From Euryarchaeota archaeon UBA103 (lineage in GTDB: Archaea; Thermoplasmatota; Poseidoniia; Poseidoniales; Thalassarchaeaceae), in the NCBI GenBank assembly GCA_002506825.1, contig DAYH01000031.1, forward strand, positions 62,001 to 126,000: a stretch of 64,000 nucleotides of DNA. The letters run 5' to 3'. This document shows positions 42,228-51,134 of this stretch, piece by piece (position 1 is the first letter of the stretch; the number at the start of each line of letters is the position of its first letter). The notes beneath the pieces are model-generated. The model was not told where the DNA came from. It worked only from the letters and a program-made list of their open reading frames with translations, and did not search any database. Position numbers and translations under genes: made by a program.

Positions 42228-43085
42228 ATGAGTGATACGCCCCCGTACAAGGTTGGACATTCCCCGGACCCCGATGATGCATTCATGTTTCATGCCATGA
42301 CAACGGGTGCAATAGATACTGGCGGTAGGAAATATGAACACGTTCTACTTGATATTGAGACGCTAAACAAGCATGCCATGAATGGGGATTACGAGGTTTC
42401 TGCAGTCAGTATACACTCATTTCCAGATATTTCTGATAATTATCACTTAATGAATTGCGGCGCTTCTATGGGAGAGGGTTATGGGCCAATGATAATTTCC
42501 AGAGAAGATATGACTATTGAAGAAGCAAAGAGCAAAGTTTTCGCCATACCTGGTATTGGAACAAGCGCATACCTGTCTCTAAGATTAGCTCTGGGAGATG
42601 TTGAGTATCGAGTCGTGCCATTTGACGAAATTATGCCATCCGTGAAAAGGGGTGATTATGACGTAGGAGTAATAATTCATGAAGGTCAACTAACATGGAA
42701 AGACGAAGGGGTTAATCTTGTATTAGATCTGGGAATTTGGTGGAACGAAAAGACAGGTTTGCCATTGCCATTGGGTGGCAATGTAGTAAGGAAAGATCTC
42801 GGGATAGATATGTGTCAAAAAATCACTGAAGATGTGAAAAATAGCATTGAGCACTCCCTCTCAAATCCCAAAGATGCATTAAAATTCGCTAAAAAATGGG
42901 GCAGAGGGATAGATGACGATACAAATGAAGAGTTTGTCGGAATGTACGTGAATGATAGGACTCTTGATTATGGGGAGGATGGAAGGGACGCTATTCGATT
43001 ATTCCTCAGGAAGGGGCAGGAGATTGGTATGGTTAGATCAGATTTGGACGTAGACTCGATTGTTTTTGTTGGTTCGGGTGAATGA
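42228..43085 (+). CDS. mqnD: 1,4-dihydroxy-6-naphthoate synthase
   Basis: Futalosine-pathway enzyme converting cyclic de-hypoxanthinyl futalosine to 1,4-dihydroxy-6-naphthoate for menaquinone. It has the periplasmic-binding-protein-like fold of MqnD with HSPDPDDAFMFHAM at the N-terminus, then VSAVSIHSFP, GEGYGPMI and the GIGTSAYLSLRLAL segment. The frame opens at 42171 (TTG); ATG 42228 is chosen as closest to family length (285 residues), and 42216 is an alternative. The DOHH-like gene follows after one base. With mqnA and mqnE nearby, the organism should make menaquinone by the futalosine route. Confidence 0.92.
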   Translation: MSDTPPYKVGHSPDPDDAFMFHAMTTGAIDTGGRKYEHVLLDIETLNKHAMNGDYEVSAVSIHSFPDISDNYHLMNCGASMGEGYGPMIISREDMTIEEAKSKVFAIPGIGTSAYLSLRLALGDVEYRVVPFDEIMPSVKRGDYDVGVIIHEGQLTWKDEGVNLVLDLGIWWNEKTGLPLPLGGNVVRKDLGIDMCQKITEDVKNSIEHSLSNPKDALKFAKKWGRGIDDDTNEEFVGMYVNDRTLDYGEDGRDAIRLFLRKGQEIGMVRSDLDVDSIVFVGSGE

Positions 43086-43086
43086 G

Positions 43087-43566
43087 ATGAATGAAAAGAG
43101 GCCCGAAGTTAGTGAGTTTGATTCTGTTGATCCGGCACCTCCGAGTTCAATCATTGATGTCTCCAAACTTAGAGTCACAATATGTGATGAAGAGGAGAAG
43201 ATGTTTCAGAGGATGAGGGCATTATTCGCACTCAGAAATATTGGAGGAAGAGATTCCGTTGAAGCCTTAGCGGCTGCCTTTTCATCATCATCTGCACTGT
43301 TGAAGCACGAAATAGCATATGTCATGGGGCAAATGCAAGATTCTGCTGCGGTACCGTTTTTGATAGATAGGTTGGAAGACTATGACGAGGATGTCATGGT
43401 AAGGCACGAAGCCGCAGAGGCACTAGGAGCGATAGGAGATAGGGCGGCTCTAGGAGTCCTAGAGAGGTTCAAAGATGACAAAGATGTTGTTGTTGCAGAG
43501 TCATGCGAAGTTGCGCTAGATCTTCTCGAATGGGTGTCTAGTAAAAAGCTGAATTATACTGAGTGA
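43087..43566 (+). CDS. HEAT-repeat protein resembling one half of deoxyhypusine hydroxylase
   Basis: A 159-residue protein from ATG 43087. Residues 44-152 match the wording of a single half of eukaryotic deoxyhypusine hydroxylase (DOHH): RALFALRNIGG, SALLKHEIAYVMGQMQDSAA, VMVRHEAAEALGAIGD and VAESCEVALDLLEW. Two His-Glu motifs (His74-Glu75 and His107-Glu108) are 33 residues apart. As I recall human DOHH, its His-Glu pairs in each half have the same spacing (56/89 and 207/240). DOHH binds a di-iron centre with four such motifs, two per half, so this protein could do so as a homodimer. Hydroxylation of deoxyhypusine in aIF5A is inferred. A generic HEAT scaffold or phycocyanin-lyase-like role is the alternative. 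Its 3' end overlaps mqnA by 13 bases. Confidence 0.75.
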   Translation: MNEKRPEVSEFDSVDPAPPSSIIDVSKLRVTICDEEEKMFQRMRALFALRNIGGRDSVEALAAAFSSSSALLKHEIAYVMGQMQDSAAVPFLIDRLEDYDEDVMVRHEAAEALGAIGDRAALGVLERFKDDKDVVVAESCEVALDLLEWVSSKKLNYTE

Positions 43567-44357
43567 GGATTGAGCCATACTGGAGGCTCGACCATTCCAC
43601 AGGCTTCTTCTAGGAATAATAAGAGTCCATCGATATCATCTTGAGACATTCTATTTCTTACTTCAGATCTAAAATAGTCTGCGACCCTGTCTTCTGGAAA
43701 TCCAAGTTTTTTAGCAGTTCGGGATATTACTGAAGACCTCCAGATTTGATCGTTTTCAAACAGTTCTACTTGCTTTATCATTTCAGAATGTGCACGCCTT
43801 AAGATGTCCTTAGAAGAGTCCCTTCTAGCTACAAATACTCCAAACACCATTGGGAGTCCGGTTACTTTAGTCCATTCAGCCCCTAGATCCATTCTCACAA
43901 GCTCTGGATGGGAAATAGAAGCTAGAATAGCTCTATCTCCGATGAGGAGGGCTCCATCACATTTTTCCAACATAGAATTTATGTCTGGTCCGGTCTCGAT
44001 GAACTTAGGATCTAACCCACGATTCTTGACTATCCAACTTAGTAATACCTTGGAAGTTGATGAGTCTGTAGGTAGTGCGATGTCCCTCATATTTTCTATA
44101 GGTCGGTTTCCAAATAACAGAACGGAGCCAACCTTTCCATTACTAACAATGCCAATATCTGGGAGTAGCATTAGTTCATCACTGTTGGATGCATAGTCGG
44201 CAGAGGGAATTGGAGCGGCTATACAGTCCCTCCTCATTATGTGACCAGTTAACCACGCAGGAGGAGCTGATAGTATAGTCCATTTGGGATCTATGCCATC
44301 GAAAATAGGATCACAATTAGAAAATGATACCCGGCCAATTACGTCCATCCAGCTCAT
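43554..44357 (-). CDS. mqnA: Chorismate dehydratase
   Basis: First committed enzyme of the futalosine pathway, dehydrating chorismate to 3-[(1-carboxyvinyl)oxy]benzoate. MqnA/MqnD-type binding-protein fold: RVSFSNCDPIFDGID at the N-terminus, APIPSADYASN, LPTDSSTSKVLLSWIV, ALLIGDRAILA and TGLPMVFGVFVARRD. The last three are standard MqnA wording. The 267-residue length is normal. Its ATG directly follows the mqnE stop, so the two are co-transcribed. Confidence 0.9.
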   Translation of the reverse strand: MSWMDVIGRVSFSNCDPIFDGIDPKWTILSAPPAWLTGHIMRRDCIAAPIPSADYASNSDELMLLPDIGIVSNGKVGSVLLFGNRPIENMRDIALPTDSSTSKVLLSWIVKNRGLDPKFIETGPDINSMLEKCDGALLIGDRAILASISHPELVRMDLGAEWTKVTGLPMVFGVFVARRDSSKDILRRAHSEMIKQVELFENDQIWRSSVISRTAKKLGFPEDRVADYFRSEVRNRMSQDDIDGLLLFLEEACGMVEPPVWLNPHSV

Positions 44358-45572
44358 CTAGGAAACCTCGGGGACGATGACTGGGAGAATACGAGATCTA
44401 CTTGATTCTGAAATATTGACTATTTCAAATACTGAGTAAGATGAGTTTCTCTTTACGGGGGTGGCACCAGCAGAAATAATCATTCTAGCCATTTGCTCGG
44501 AGCTAGTAGTGAGACTTGTCTTACTGCCTGCTTCATGCATTATTTCTTCATGTCCAACTGTACCATCAACATCATCCGCACCACAGTTAATGGCGTATGA
44601 GGCCAACTTATCTCCAATATTCATTCTGTATGCCTTAATGTGAGGAATATTATCCAACATAAGCCTGGATACTGAAATCATGCGAATTACCTCTTGGCCG
44701 GTGGCGAGCTGTGCTTCTGGGAGTCTGGACTTATCGGGTAAGAAAGGGTATGGGACAAAACACTGAAATCCAGATGATTTGTCTTGTTGCTCTCTGAGCC
44801 TCAATAAATGATTGATCCTATCATCCACAGATTCAACCGTACCGAATAACATTGTACAGTTTGTAGAGATTCCCAATGAATGGGCGGCATCATGAATTTC
44901 TAGATACTCATCTGAAGATTCTTTTCCCATGCAGATACGATCCCTGACGCTATCGACCAGAATCTCTGCACCACCGCCCGGAAGTGAGTTGAGCCCAGCC
45001 TCAGAGAGTCTAGAAAGCGTATCCGAGATGGAAAGAGAAGACCTAGATGAAAGATGCTTTATCTCTACTGCAGTGAGGGCTTTAATGTGGATATGCGGAT
45101 ATTCATTTTTCAGATTTGAGAATAGTTCGCAATACTCAGAGACAGTCCATTTAGGGTGTAAACCACCTACTGTATGGACTTCATCGATTCTTGATGAGAA
45201 TGGCCTGATTCTCTCTAGGTATTCGTCAACATTCAGGGAATAAGCATCTGGATGCCTCGGACCTTTTCTGAAAGCACAGAATCTACAAGCTAATACACAT
45301 ACATTTGTGGAGTTGACATGAAGATTCTCATTGAAGAATATATAGTCATTAAATCTAGCTCTCTTTACCATATCAGCCAATGAGGTGATAGAGTTTAAGC
45401 TTGGATTGTGCATCAATTTTACACCTTGTTCGAAGGTAAGTCGCCCTGTTGTGATCAGAGTGTTGAGGCAATCTAAAGCTACTAAATTTGATTTAACCGC
45501 CAGAGGGATTTCCATCGTTGAAAGCCTATTTCTCCAGTTCGAATGAGAAACTGCGGTGGCGTCGAGTGGCAT
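44358..45572 (-). CDS. mqnE: Aminodeoxyfutalosine synthase (radical SAM)
   Basis: Radical-SAM enzyme joining the MqnA product to adenosyl to form 6-amino-6-deoxyfutalosine. The cluster motif C-x3-C-x2-C is in NSTNVCVLACRFCAFRKG. HTVGGLHPKWTVSEYCELF and the LPGGGAEILVDSVRDRICMGK segment favour MqnE over MqnC. The 404-residue length fits. It is upstream of mqnA with no gap. MqnC and MqnB are not in this window. Confidence 0.9.
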   Translation of the reverse strand: MPLDATAVSHSNWRNRLSTMEIPLAVKSNLVALDCLNTLITTGRLTFEQGVKLMHNPSLNSITSLADMVKRARFNDYIFFNENLHVNSTNVCVLACRFCAFRKGPRHPDAYSLNVDEYLERIRPFSSRIDEVHTVGGLHPKWTVSEYCELFSNLKNEYPHIHIKALTAVEIKHLSSRSSLSISDTLSRLSEAGLNSLPGGGAEILVDSVRDRICMGKESSDEYLEIHDAAHSLGISTNCTMLFGTVESVDDRINHLLRLREQQDKSSGFQCFVPYPFLPDKSRLPEAQLATGQEVIRMISVSRLMLDNIPHIKAYRMNIGDKLASYAINCGADDVDGTVGHEEIMHEAGSKTSLTTSSEQMARMIISAGATPVKRNSSYSVFEIVNISESSRSRILPVIVPEVS

Positions 45573-45699
45573 TGTAACGTTTGGTGGTCGGGTATCGACA
45601 TCATAAGAATTCGTCTATCATCATAGAGGACTCCTCCGGAAAGCATCATTAGTTAGATTTTCTAGCAGGCATGTGAATTCCGTTAGGCGTACTTCATCG

Positions 45700-46509
45700 A
45701 TGGGCATTGTTCAGTTACAGGAGTTGGCTCGTCAGTGCCGACGCCATATAGTCAGAATGATTCATTCTGCTGGTGCTGGTCATCCCGGAGGTTCGCTTTC
45801 AGCAATTGACCTTTTAGTTGCATTATATGGAAATAAATTACGATTCGACGTCGAAAATCCTGAATGGAATGACAGGGACAGATTTGTCATGAGTAAGGGT
45901 CACGCAAGTCCGGCGGTTTATTCTATACTCCATGAAGTTGGATTCATTTCTGAAGCTGATATGATGTCATTCAGAAAAATGGGTTCTGTTTGTCAGGGGC
46001 ATGTTGACATGAAGTGGACGGATGGAGTTGATTTTTCAGCTGGTAGTTTGGGTATGGGACTGTCTTTCGGACTTGGTTGTGCCTTGGCCGCGAGAATGGA
46101 TTCTAGCGATAGAGACATCTGGGTTATGGTAGGAGATGGTGAGATACAGGAAGGCCAGTTCTGGGAAGCGGCTATGGCCGCAGATTTCCATTCTGCTGGA
46201 AGATTGAATTTAATAGTCGATAGGAATAGAATACAGAATGATGATTTCGTTGAGCTACAAATGGAAGTTGGAAACGTCGCGAATAAGCTTTCATCCTTTG
46301 GCTGGGAAGTAATGGAAATTGACGGCCATTCTATGGAAGAAATCGTTTCTGCCTTGGAGTGGTCTTCGACAAACATTAGTGCGCCAACAGCCATTATTGC
46401 ACATACGACCAAAGGGAAAGGAGTATCATTCATGGAGGATAACCCGTCATTTCACGGGAAGGCGCCGAGTGATGAAGAGTTGGAGATATCATTGGAGGAA
46501 TTATCATGA
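45700..46509 (+). CDS. tktN: Transketolase, N-terminal subunit
   Basis: Thiamine-diphosphate-binding half of a split transketolase for pentose phosphate interconversion. AGHPGGSLSAIDLLVALYG, the VMSKGHASPAVYS block and the TPP motif GDGEIQEGQFWEA...NRIQND are intact. The frame opens with GTG at 45673; ATG 45700 is preferred. Its TGA overlaps the ATG of the C-terminal subunit by 4 bases (ATGA), giving equal expression of the halves. Confidence 0.94.
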   Translation: MGIVQLQELARQCRRHIVRMIHSAGAGHPGGSLSAIDLLVALYGNKLRFDVENPEWNDRDRFVMSKGHASPAVYSILHEVGFISEADMMSFRKMGSVCQGHVDMKWTDGVDFSAGSLGMGLSFGLGCALAARMDSSDRDIWVMVGDGEIQEGQFWEAAMAADFHSAGRLNLIVDRNRIQNDDFVELQMEVGNVANKLSSFGWEVMEIDGHSMEEIVSALEWSSTNISAPTAIIAHTTKGKGVSFMEDNPSFHGKAPSDEELEISLEELS

Positions 46510-47447
46510 GTGCGCCGTCTGGAGGTGGTGCTTCTCGAGATGGATATGGATCTGCTCTTTTACGGATGTCGAGTGACTCAAGAGTTGTTGTTCTAGAAGC
46601 CGATCTTGGAAAATCAACAAAATCGTGTCATTTCAGAGAAGCACACCCTGACAGGACAATATCTTTGGGAATAGCAGAACAAAATATGATCTTAGTAGCT
46701 TCTGGAATGGCCTCGTCTGGTAAAATTCCATTTGCAAGTACATTTGCTATATTCACTGAGAGAGGTTTCGAACAAGTTAGGAATGGGGTTGCGAGGCCCG
46801 GTTTGGTTGTTCATTTGTGTGGAAGTCATGGAGGAGTACATACTGGCACTGATGGAAGTAGCGCACAATCGATAGAAGATTTAGCTCTTTATCGGACCAT
46901 TCCGGGTATGACTGTGATGCATCCATGCGATGATCTTTCAGCCGAAGAGCTCACTGTACAACTTCTCAATCACGATAAGCCATCCTATACAAGAACTGCT
47001 AGGAATAAGACTCCGCGAATGTATGATCAAAAAACCAGTAAAGATTTGCGAATAGGGAAAGGTTCAGTTCTAAGAAGCGGAGACGATGTCGCAATTATTT
47101 CATGCGGTGTGATGGTCTCTGAATCCATGAAGGCCGCTGAATATCTATCATCTAATGGCATTGAGGCCACAGTAGTAGATATGCATACAATCAAACCACT
47201 TGACACGAATCTTATTGATGAGTTGGCTAACAAGTGCAAGGGAATTGTAACAGCAGAGGATCATTCAGTCATAGGGGGATTGGGAGCGGCAATTGCAGAG
47301 CATATCTCATACAGCGGAGGAGTACCTCTGAGAATGGTTGGAGTTTCGGATAGATTCGGAGAGAGTGGGACTCCCCGAGAGCTGATGGAAATCATGGGTT
47401 TGACCTACATGGACATAGTCGGTTCGTGTGAGTCACTAATGTCCTGA
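46506..47447 (+). CDS. tktC: Transketolase, C-terminal subunit
   Basis: Pyrimidine-binding and C-terminal domains of transketolase (313 residues). LGIAEQNMILVASGMASSGKIPFASTFAIF carries the catalytic Glu. SHGGVHTGTDGSSAQSIEDLALYRTIPGM and the C-terminal TAEDHSVIGGLGAAIAE are typical. It pairs with the overlapping upstream gene. A split transketolase is usual in archaea. Confidence 0.95.
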   Translation: MSAPSGGGASRDGYGSALLRMSSDSRVVVLEADLGKSTKSCHFREAHPDRTISLGIAEQNMILVASGMASSGKIPFASTFAIFTERGFEQVRNGVARPGLVVHLCGSHGGVHTGTDGSSAQSIEDLALYRTIPGMTVMHPCDDLSAEELTVQLLNHDKPSYTRTARNKTPRMYDQKTSKDLRIGKGSVLRSGDDVAIISCGVMVSESMKAAEYLSSNGIEATVVDMHTIKPLDTNLIDELANKCKGIVTAEDHSVIGGLGAAIAEHISYSGGVPLRMVGVSDRFGESGTPRELMEIMGLTYMDIVGSCESLMS

Positions 47448-47494
47448 ATTACGGGTAATTTCAGTATGACTGGGGTTTCATTCATGAAGTATCT

Positions 47495-48358
47495 ATGGGA
47501 CCGCTCGTCATGGATGCCTCTGAGAGGATAAAAGGAGTCCTGGATGGTTCGATACATCCTTCTGAAATCAGTGGTGATGAAGAGCTCTACTACATGGCAG
47601 AAAGAATCTACGGCAGAGATGCATTAGAGAAGATGGGAGTAGAACCCCCAGTAACTCCACACGAGCTTGGGGCTATTTCACCTAATGGAAATGGCGGAGT
47701 TGAGATTCCTAAACCTGATGGTCGCGCGACCATAGATGATAGCCAGAAAACCGATGAGAAGGGGAGGAGGGTATTGATACCTCTGATTATGTTTCTGTGC
47801 CTGATTATTTCTTCATATAACGTGTCTCTAGGATTGGGTTCTGTAATTACAAGGTGTGTTGAGGATGAACCTGCCCAGGAATTAGAAATGGAGTCTTCTT
47901 CTCATATTAACGAAAATAGTACACTGTATGTTGTTTGGAACATGTATGGCCTGAATAACTATTCAGAGTATAGACTAGAATGGAGTGTATCGCAGAATGG
48001 CTCTAGTGACGTTATTGAGACAGGAAATACTACATGGAACTCCTCTGAATCTGCTAGGATAAACTCTCGGAATTGGATTATCGAAAGCCCTCCTTACTCC
48101 TACTTGTCGACATTGTATGAAGATGATGTTATTGTGTCATACTCTAATGGCTCGGGGGAACAGGTAATTACCGTACTTTCCGATAACACTGAACAGAGTA
48201 CTTACTGTGAAGATAATACAAGACTGATCTGGACTGAATACTCGGATTTAGAGAGTAAAGATGCTTGGGGAGAGGCCGGAACTGGGGACATAATCGATGG
48301 TGCATTGATAATGATGTTCGCAGGTCTGATGATAATTTCTGCTAGAAAAAGGACCTAG
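47495..48358 (+). CDS. Membrane protein with extracytoplasmic Ser/Asn-rich domain
   Basis: Unrecognised 287-residue protein. It has an N-terminal soluble part (about residues 1-90; EELYYMAERIYGRDALEKMG resembles the helical 'short C-terminal' oligomer motif seen in membrane proteins), one helix (VLIPLIMFLCLIISSY), an outside domain of about 150 residues rich in Asn-x-Ser/Thr sites, and a C-terminal helix (DGALIMMFAGLMIISA) with a short basic end. Possible N-glycosylation is suggested by the many sequons. ATG 47495 is used; 47510 is an alternative. It overlaps proS by 4 bases convergently. Confidence 0.65.
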   Translation: MGPLVMDASERIKGVLDGSIHPSEISGDEELYYMAERIYGRDALEKMGVEPPVTPHELGAISPNGNGGVEIPKPDGRATIDDSQKTDEKGRRVLIPLIMFLCLIISSYNVSLGLGSVITRCVEDEPAQELEMESSSHINENSTLYVVWNMYGLNNYSEYRLEWSVSQNGSSDVIETGNTTWNSSESARINSRNWIIESPPYSYLSTLYEDDVIVSYSNGSGEQVITVLSDNTEQSTYCEDNTRLIWTEYSDLESKDAWGEAGTGDIIDGALIMMFAGLMIISARKRT

Positions 48359-49875
48359 TACATTCTAGCCAAATGATGCTTATTTGTGGTTGGAATTCCA
48401 GTAATAATACATTTTCTTGGCTCTGGATAATTTTCAACACATTCGCCGAGCATGGTGAGTCCAGAAAGTTTCTCTAAGGCCTCGGCATCAGAGTCATTTC
48501 CACAGAAAGGAAATGAGTAGACTGTACCATCGGATAGGGGTGAAGAGAACTGATAATCACTACCTGAAGAGATGATGTCTGGTAGTTCTAAGACAAGACT
48601 GGAGAATACGTTATTCGCCCTGTACCTAAGCTCATCGGCTACTGACTTCAATGCGGCAGATACAGTATCCTCAAGAGTTTCTAGCTTGACATCATACTTC
48701 TTACCGGTCCTCTCAGTAATGACACAGTTTCCTGAGTCGATATCTCGTGGACCGAGTTCCAGCCTAATAGGCGCCCCCTTAATCTCCCAATCAAAATGTT
48801 TCACGCCTGGCCTGACATCTCTATCATCCAAATAAGTTCTAATTCCTAGTTTACTGAGTCGATCTTTAATTGTTGAAATCTCACTCATTACGTCTTCACG
48901 TACATGTGCAGCGATAGGCAGGAGGATTACCTGAAATGGAGCTATTGCAGGGGGCATGATTAGTCCTTGGTCATCTCCATGCATCCCAACTACAGAACCC
49001 AATAATCTCTCAGACATCCCAAATGTAGTCTGATGGCAGAATTTAGTTTCACCATGTGGATCTTCATACTTCAAATCAAAGGCTTTGGCCCACTGATCTC
49101 GATAATGGTGGTAAGTAGCCACCTGCAACGTCCTGCCATTGGGCATTACAACATCGGCGGCCATCGTATACCAAGCCCCAGGAAAAGTATCCCATATGGG
49201 TCTCTTAGAAACTAGATTGGGGAGGCAGAGGTCATGTAGGATAGCCTGTACCATATTAGCATCCTCAGAAATTTGATCTGTTGCGCCTTTCTCATCTGAG
49301 TGGACGGTATGGGCCTCGAAGAAGTGAATTTCTCTAACTCTAATGAAAGACCTGGTCTGCTTGGTCTCATAGCGGAAGGTATTAACAATCTGGAATGTCT
49401 TTAGAGGAAGATCCGTATGGCTCCTGACCCATAGTGAGAACATTGTATACATGGGAGTCTCTGAAGTTGGTCTGAGAAACATAGGGGAGTCAAGCTCATT
49501 TTCACCACCATGTGTGACCCAGTATACCTCTTTCTTGAAGCCAGAGTCTACATCTTCCATTCTCAGTTCGGAAGGGTCAACTCCCGCCTCCCTGGCCGCC
49601 TTTAATCTAGAAACTAGTTTATTCTCCTTATCTAACAAATTTTCCGGTACAAGCAGGGGGAATCTATGTTCATGATGATTAGTTACTGACATTTGGTCCC
49701 TAGCAAGAGTGTCAATGAGGGACATTGCCTTCAGGCCGTATGGCTTCCATACGTCCATTCCCTTTATTGGATATCTTTTGTCCACTAGATCGGCAATCTC
49801 TACAATGGAGGGGTACCATGAGTTGAATTCAGACTTTGGAGGTATTCCCCTCTTAGCCTTCTTTGGGTCGCCCAT
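48355..49875 (-). CDS. proS: Prolyl-tRNA synthetase (archaeal/eukaryotic type)
   Basis: Class II synthetase for tRNA-Pro. FNSWYPSIVEIADLVDKRYPIKGMDVWKPYG is the eukaryotic-archaeal N-terminus. LRPTSETPMYTMFSLWVRSHTDLPLK is motif 2, and the anticodon domain follows (QVILLPIAAHV...). The C-terminal zinc-domain-like extension closes the protein (VLELPDIIS...). No bacterial editing insertion is present. The 506-residue length is normal. Confidence 0.95.
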   Translation of the reverse strand: MGDPKKAKRGIPPKSEFNSWYPSIVEIADLVDKRYPIKGMDVWKPYGLKAMSLIDTLARDQMSVTNHHEHRFPLLVPENLLDKENKLVSRLKAAREAGVDPSELRMEDVDSGFKKEVYWVTHGGENELDSPMFLRPTSETPMYTMFSLWVRSHTDLPLKTFQIVNTFRYETKQTRSFIRVREIHFFEAHTVHSDEKGATDQISEDANMVQAILHDLCLPNLVSKRPIWDTFPGAWYTMAADVVMPNGRTLQVATYHHYRDQWAKAFDLKYEDPHGETKFCHQTTFGMSERLLGSVVGMHGDDQGLIMPPAIAPFQVILLPIAAHVREDVMSEISTIKDRLSKLGIRTYLDDRDVRPGVKHFDWEIKGAPIRLELGPRDIDSGNCVITERTGKKYDVKLETLEDTVSAALKSVADELRYRANNVFSSLVLELPDIISSGSDYQFSSPLSDGTVYSFPFCGNDSDAEALEKLSGLTMLGECVENYPEPRKCIITGIPTTNKHHLARMY

Positions 49876-49923
49876 GTATCGCCGTGTGCGAGACTGGTTT
49901 GAATAATTCGTATCATAGAGCTC

Positions 49924-51111
49924 TTAATTTGCCAATAAGGACTCAATTTTATGACAAAGAGATGTAAGATTTGGTATTTCGATGGTTTTTCCACTAGAGT
50001 CTACTAACCACGCCCTAGGGGTACTGGGATTTTCCAGATCCTCCAACCTATTGGCAAAAACTATGTCCATAGAGTATCGGGATATTTGTGTAGAGGCACT
50101 TTCTAGCAGGTCCTGTATGTTTACGTTGCTTTCGAGTTTGAAGCCAATGGAGTAGCATTCACCTGTTGCCTCGATAACTCTGGGAATATGCTTCTGAGAA
50201 GGGGTCAATTTAATTTGGATTTCATCCTTTGAACTTGGAATCTTTGCTGGTACCTGAACTGGTAAGTAATCGAGTACCGCTGCAGAGAAAATCCATACTT
50301 CAGGAGAGAAAGATGCAGCTATTTTCAATGCTTCATCTAGCATATCTTCTGGGTGCTCTGCGTCTATTACTTTGGGCATGGTGAAACTAGGATAGGTACT
50401 CGTTCGACCGGCCAAGCAAAAAACATCGTGTCCCATTCTGTACAGATATTCAGAGATGCTCCATCCGGTAATTCCCGATGAATAGTTGATAATGCTACGA
50501 ACATGGTCAATAGGGGCGAGGTTGGAACCCAATGTGATAGCCACTCTCTTTCTACCAGGAAGCTCTGAGTTGATGATATGACTGAATTCTGCCACTATTC
50601 TGAAGTGACTTGGTTGCTTTCTTTTTCCTTCTATTTCATGATCGGTAATGACATGTGATCCTTCGGCGGATAATTGAGATAATATCTCACCTGTAACTGG
50701 GTCATCAAAAAGATCGGAATGCATAGAGGGGACGAATATTATCGGAGTATTACTGCCTCTAGCCGCTGAAAGTGCCATCATGACGGGAGAGTCGATAATT
50801 CCATTCAGGTGCTTGGCGATGGTATTCCTTGTTGCTGGAGCGACAATGATTCCATCATAACCGTCTAATTGTGACATATCAGGGTCCCAATCAGAAACGA
50901 TATCACTACCCGAACCCCATGAAAGAGCGAGTGGGGTGATTACCTTTGTCGCTTCTTTAGTCATCATTGGAAATACTAGTGCACCGTGTCTCCTAAGCTC
51001 TCGACACAGTTTGATTGATTCTACGGCTGCGATTCCCCCTGTGACAGCCAGTATCACCCTGCGGCCTGCCAGAGAATTGCTAAGTTGGCTGACGCCAGTG
51101 TCTCCGACCAT
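49924..51111 (-). CDS. coaBC: Bifunctional phosphopantothenoylcysteine decarboxylase/synthetase
   Basis: Two consecutive steps of coenzyme A synthesis. The N-terminal flavoprotein half (CoaC) has VILAVTGGIAAVESIKLCREL and APATRNTIAKHLNGIIDS. The C-terminal half (CoaB) has GKRVAITLGSN-like GRKRVAITLGSNLAPIDHVRSI and HDVFCLAGRTS, KIPSSKDEIQIKLTPS. The 395-residue length is normal. It is divergent from the next membrane gene by 23 bases. Confidence 0.93.
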   Translation of the reverse strand: MVGDTGVSQLSNSLAGRRVILAVTGGIAAVESIKLCRELRRHGALVFPMMTKEATKVITPLALSWGSGSDIVSDWDPDMSQLDGYDGIIVAPATRNTIAKHLNGIIDSPVMMALSAARGSNTPIIFVPSMHSDLFDDPVTGEILSQLSAEGSHVITDHEIEGKRKQPSHFRIVAEFSHIINSELPGRKRVAITLGSNLAPIDHVRSIINYSSGITGWSISEYLYRMGHDVFCLAGRTSTYPSFTMPKVIDAEHPEDMLDEALKIAASFSPEVWIFSAAVLDYLPVQVPAKIPSSKDEIQIKLTPSQKHIPRVIEATGECYSIGFKLESNVNIQDLLESASTQISRYSMDIVFANRLEDLENPSTPRAWLVDSSGKTIEIPNLTSLCHKIESLLAN

Positions 51112-51134
51112 GACTGCCGATTGCCGAGTGATTC

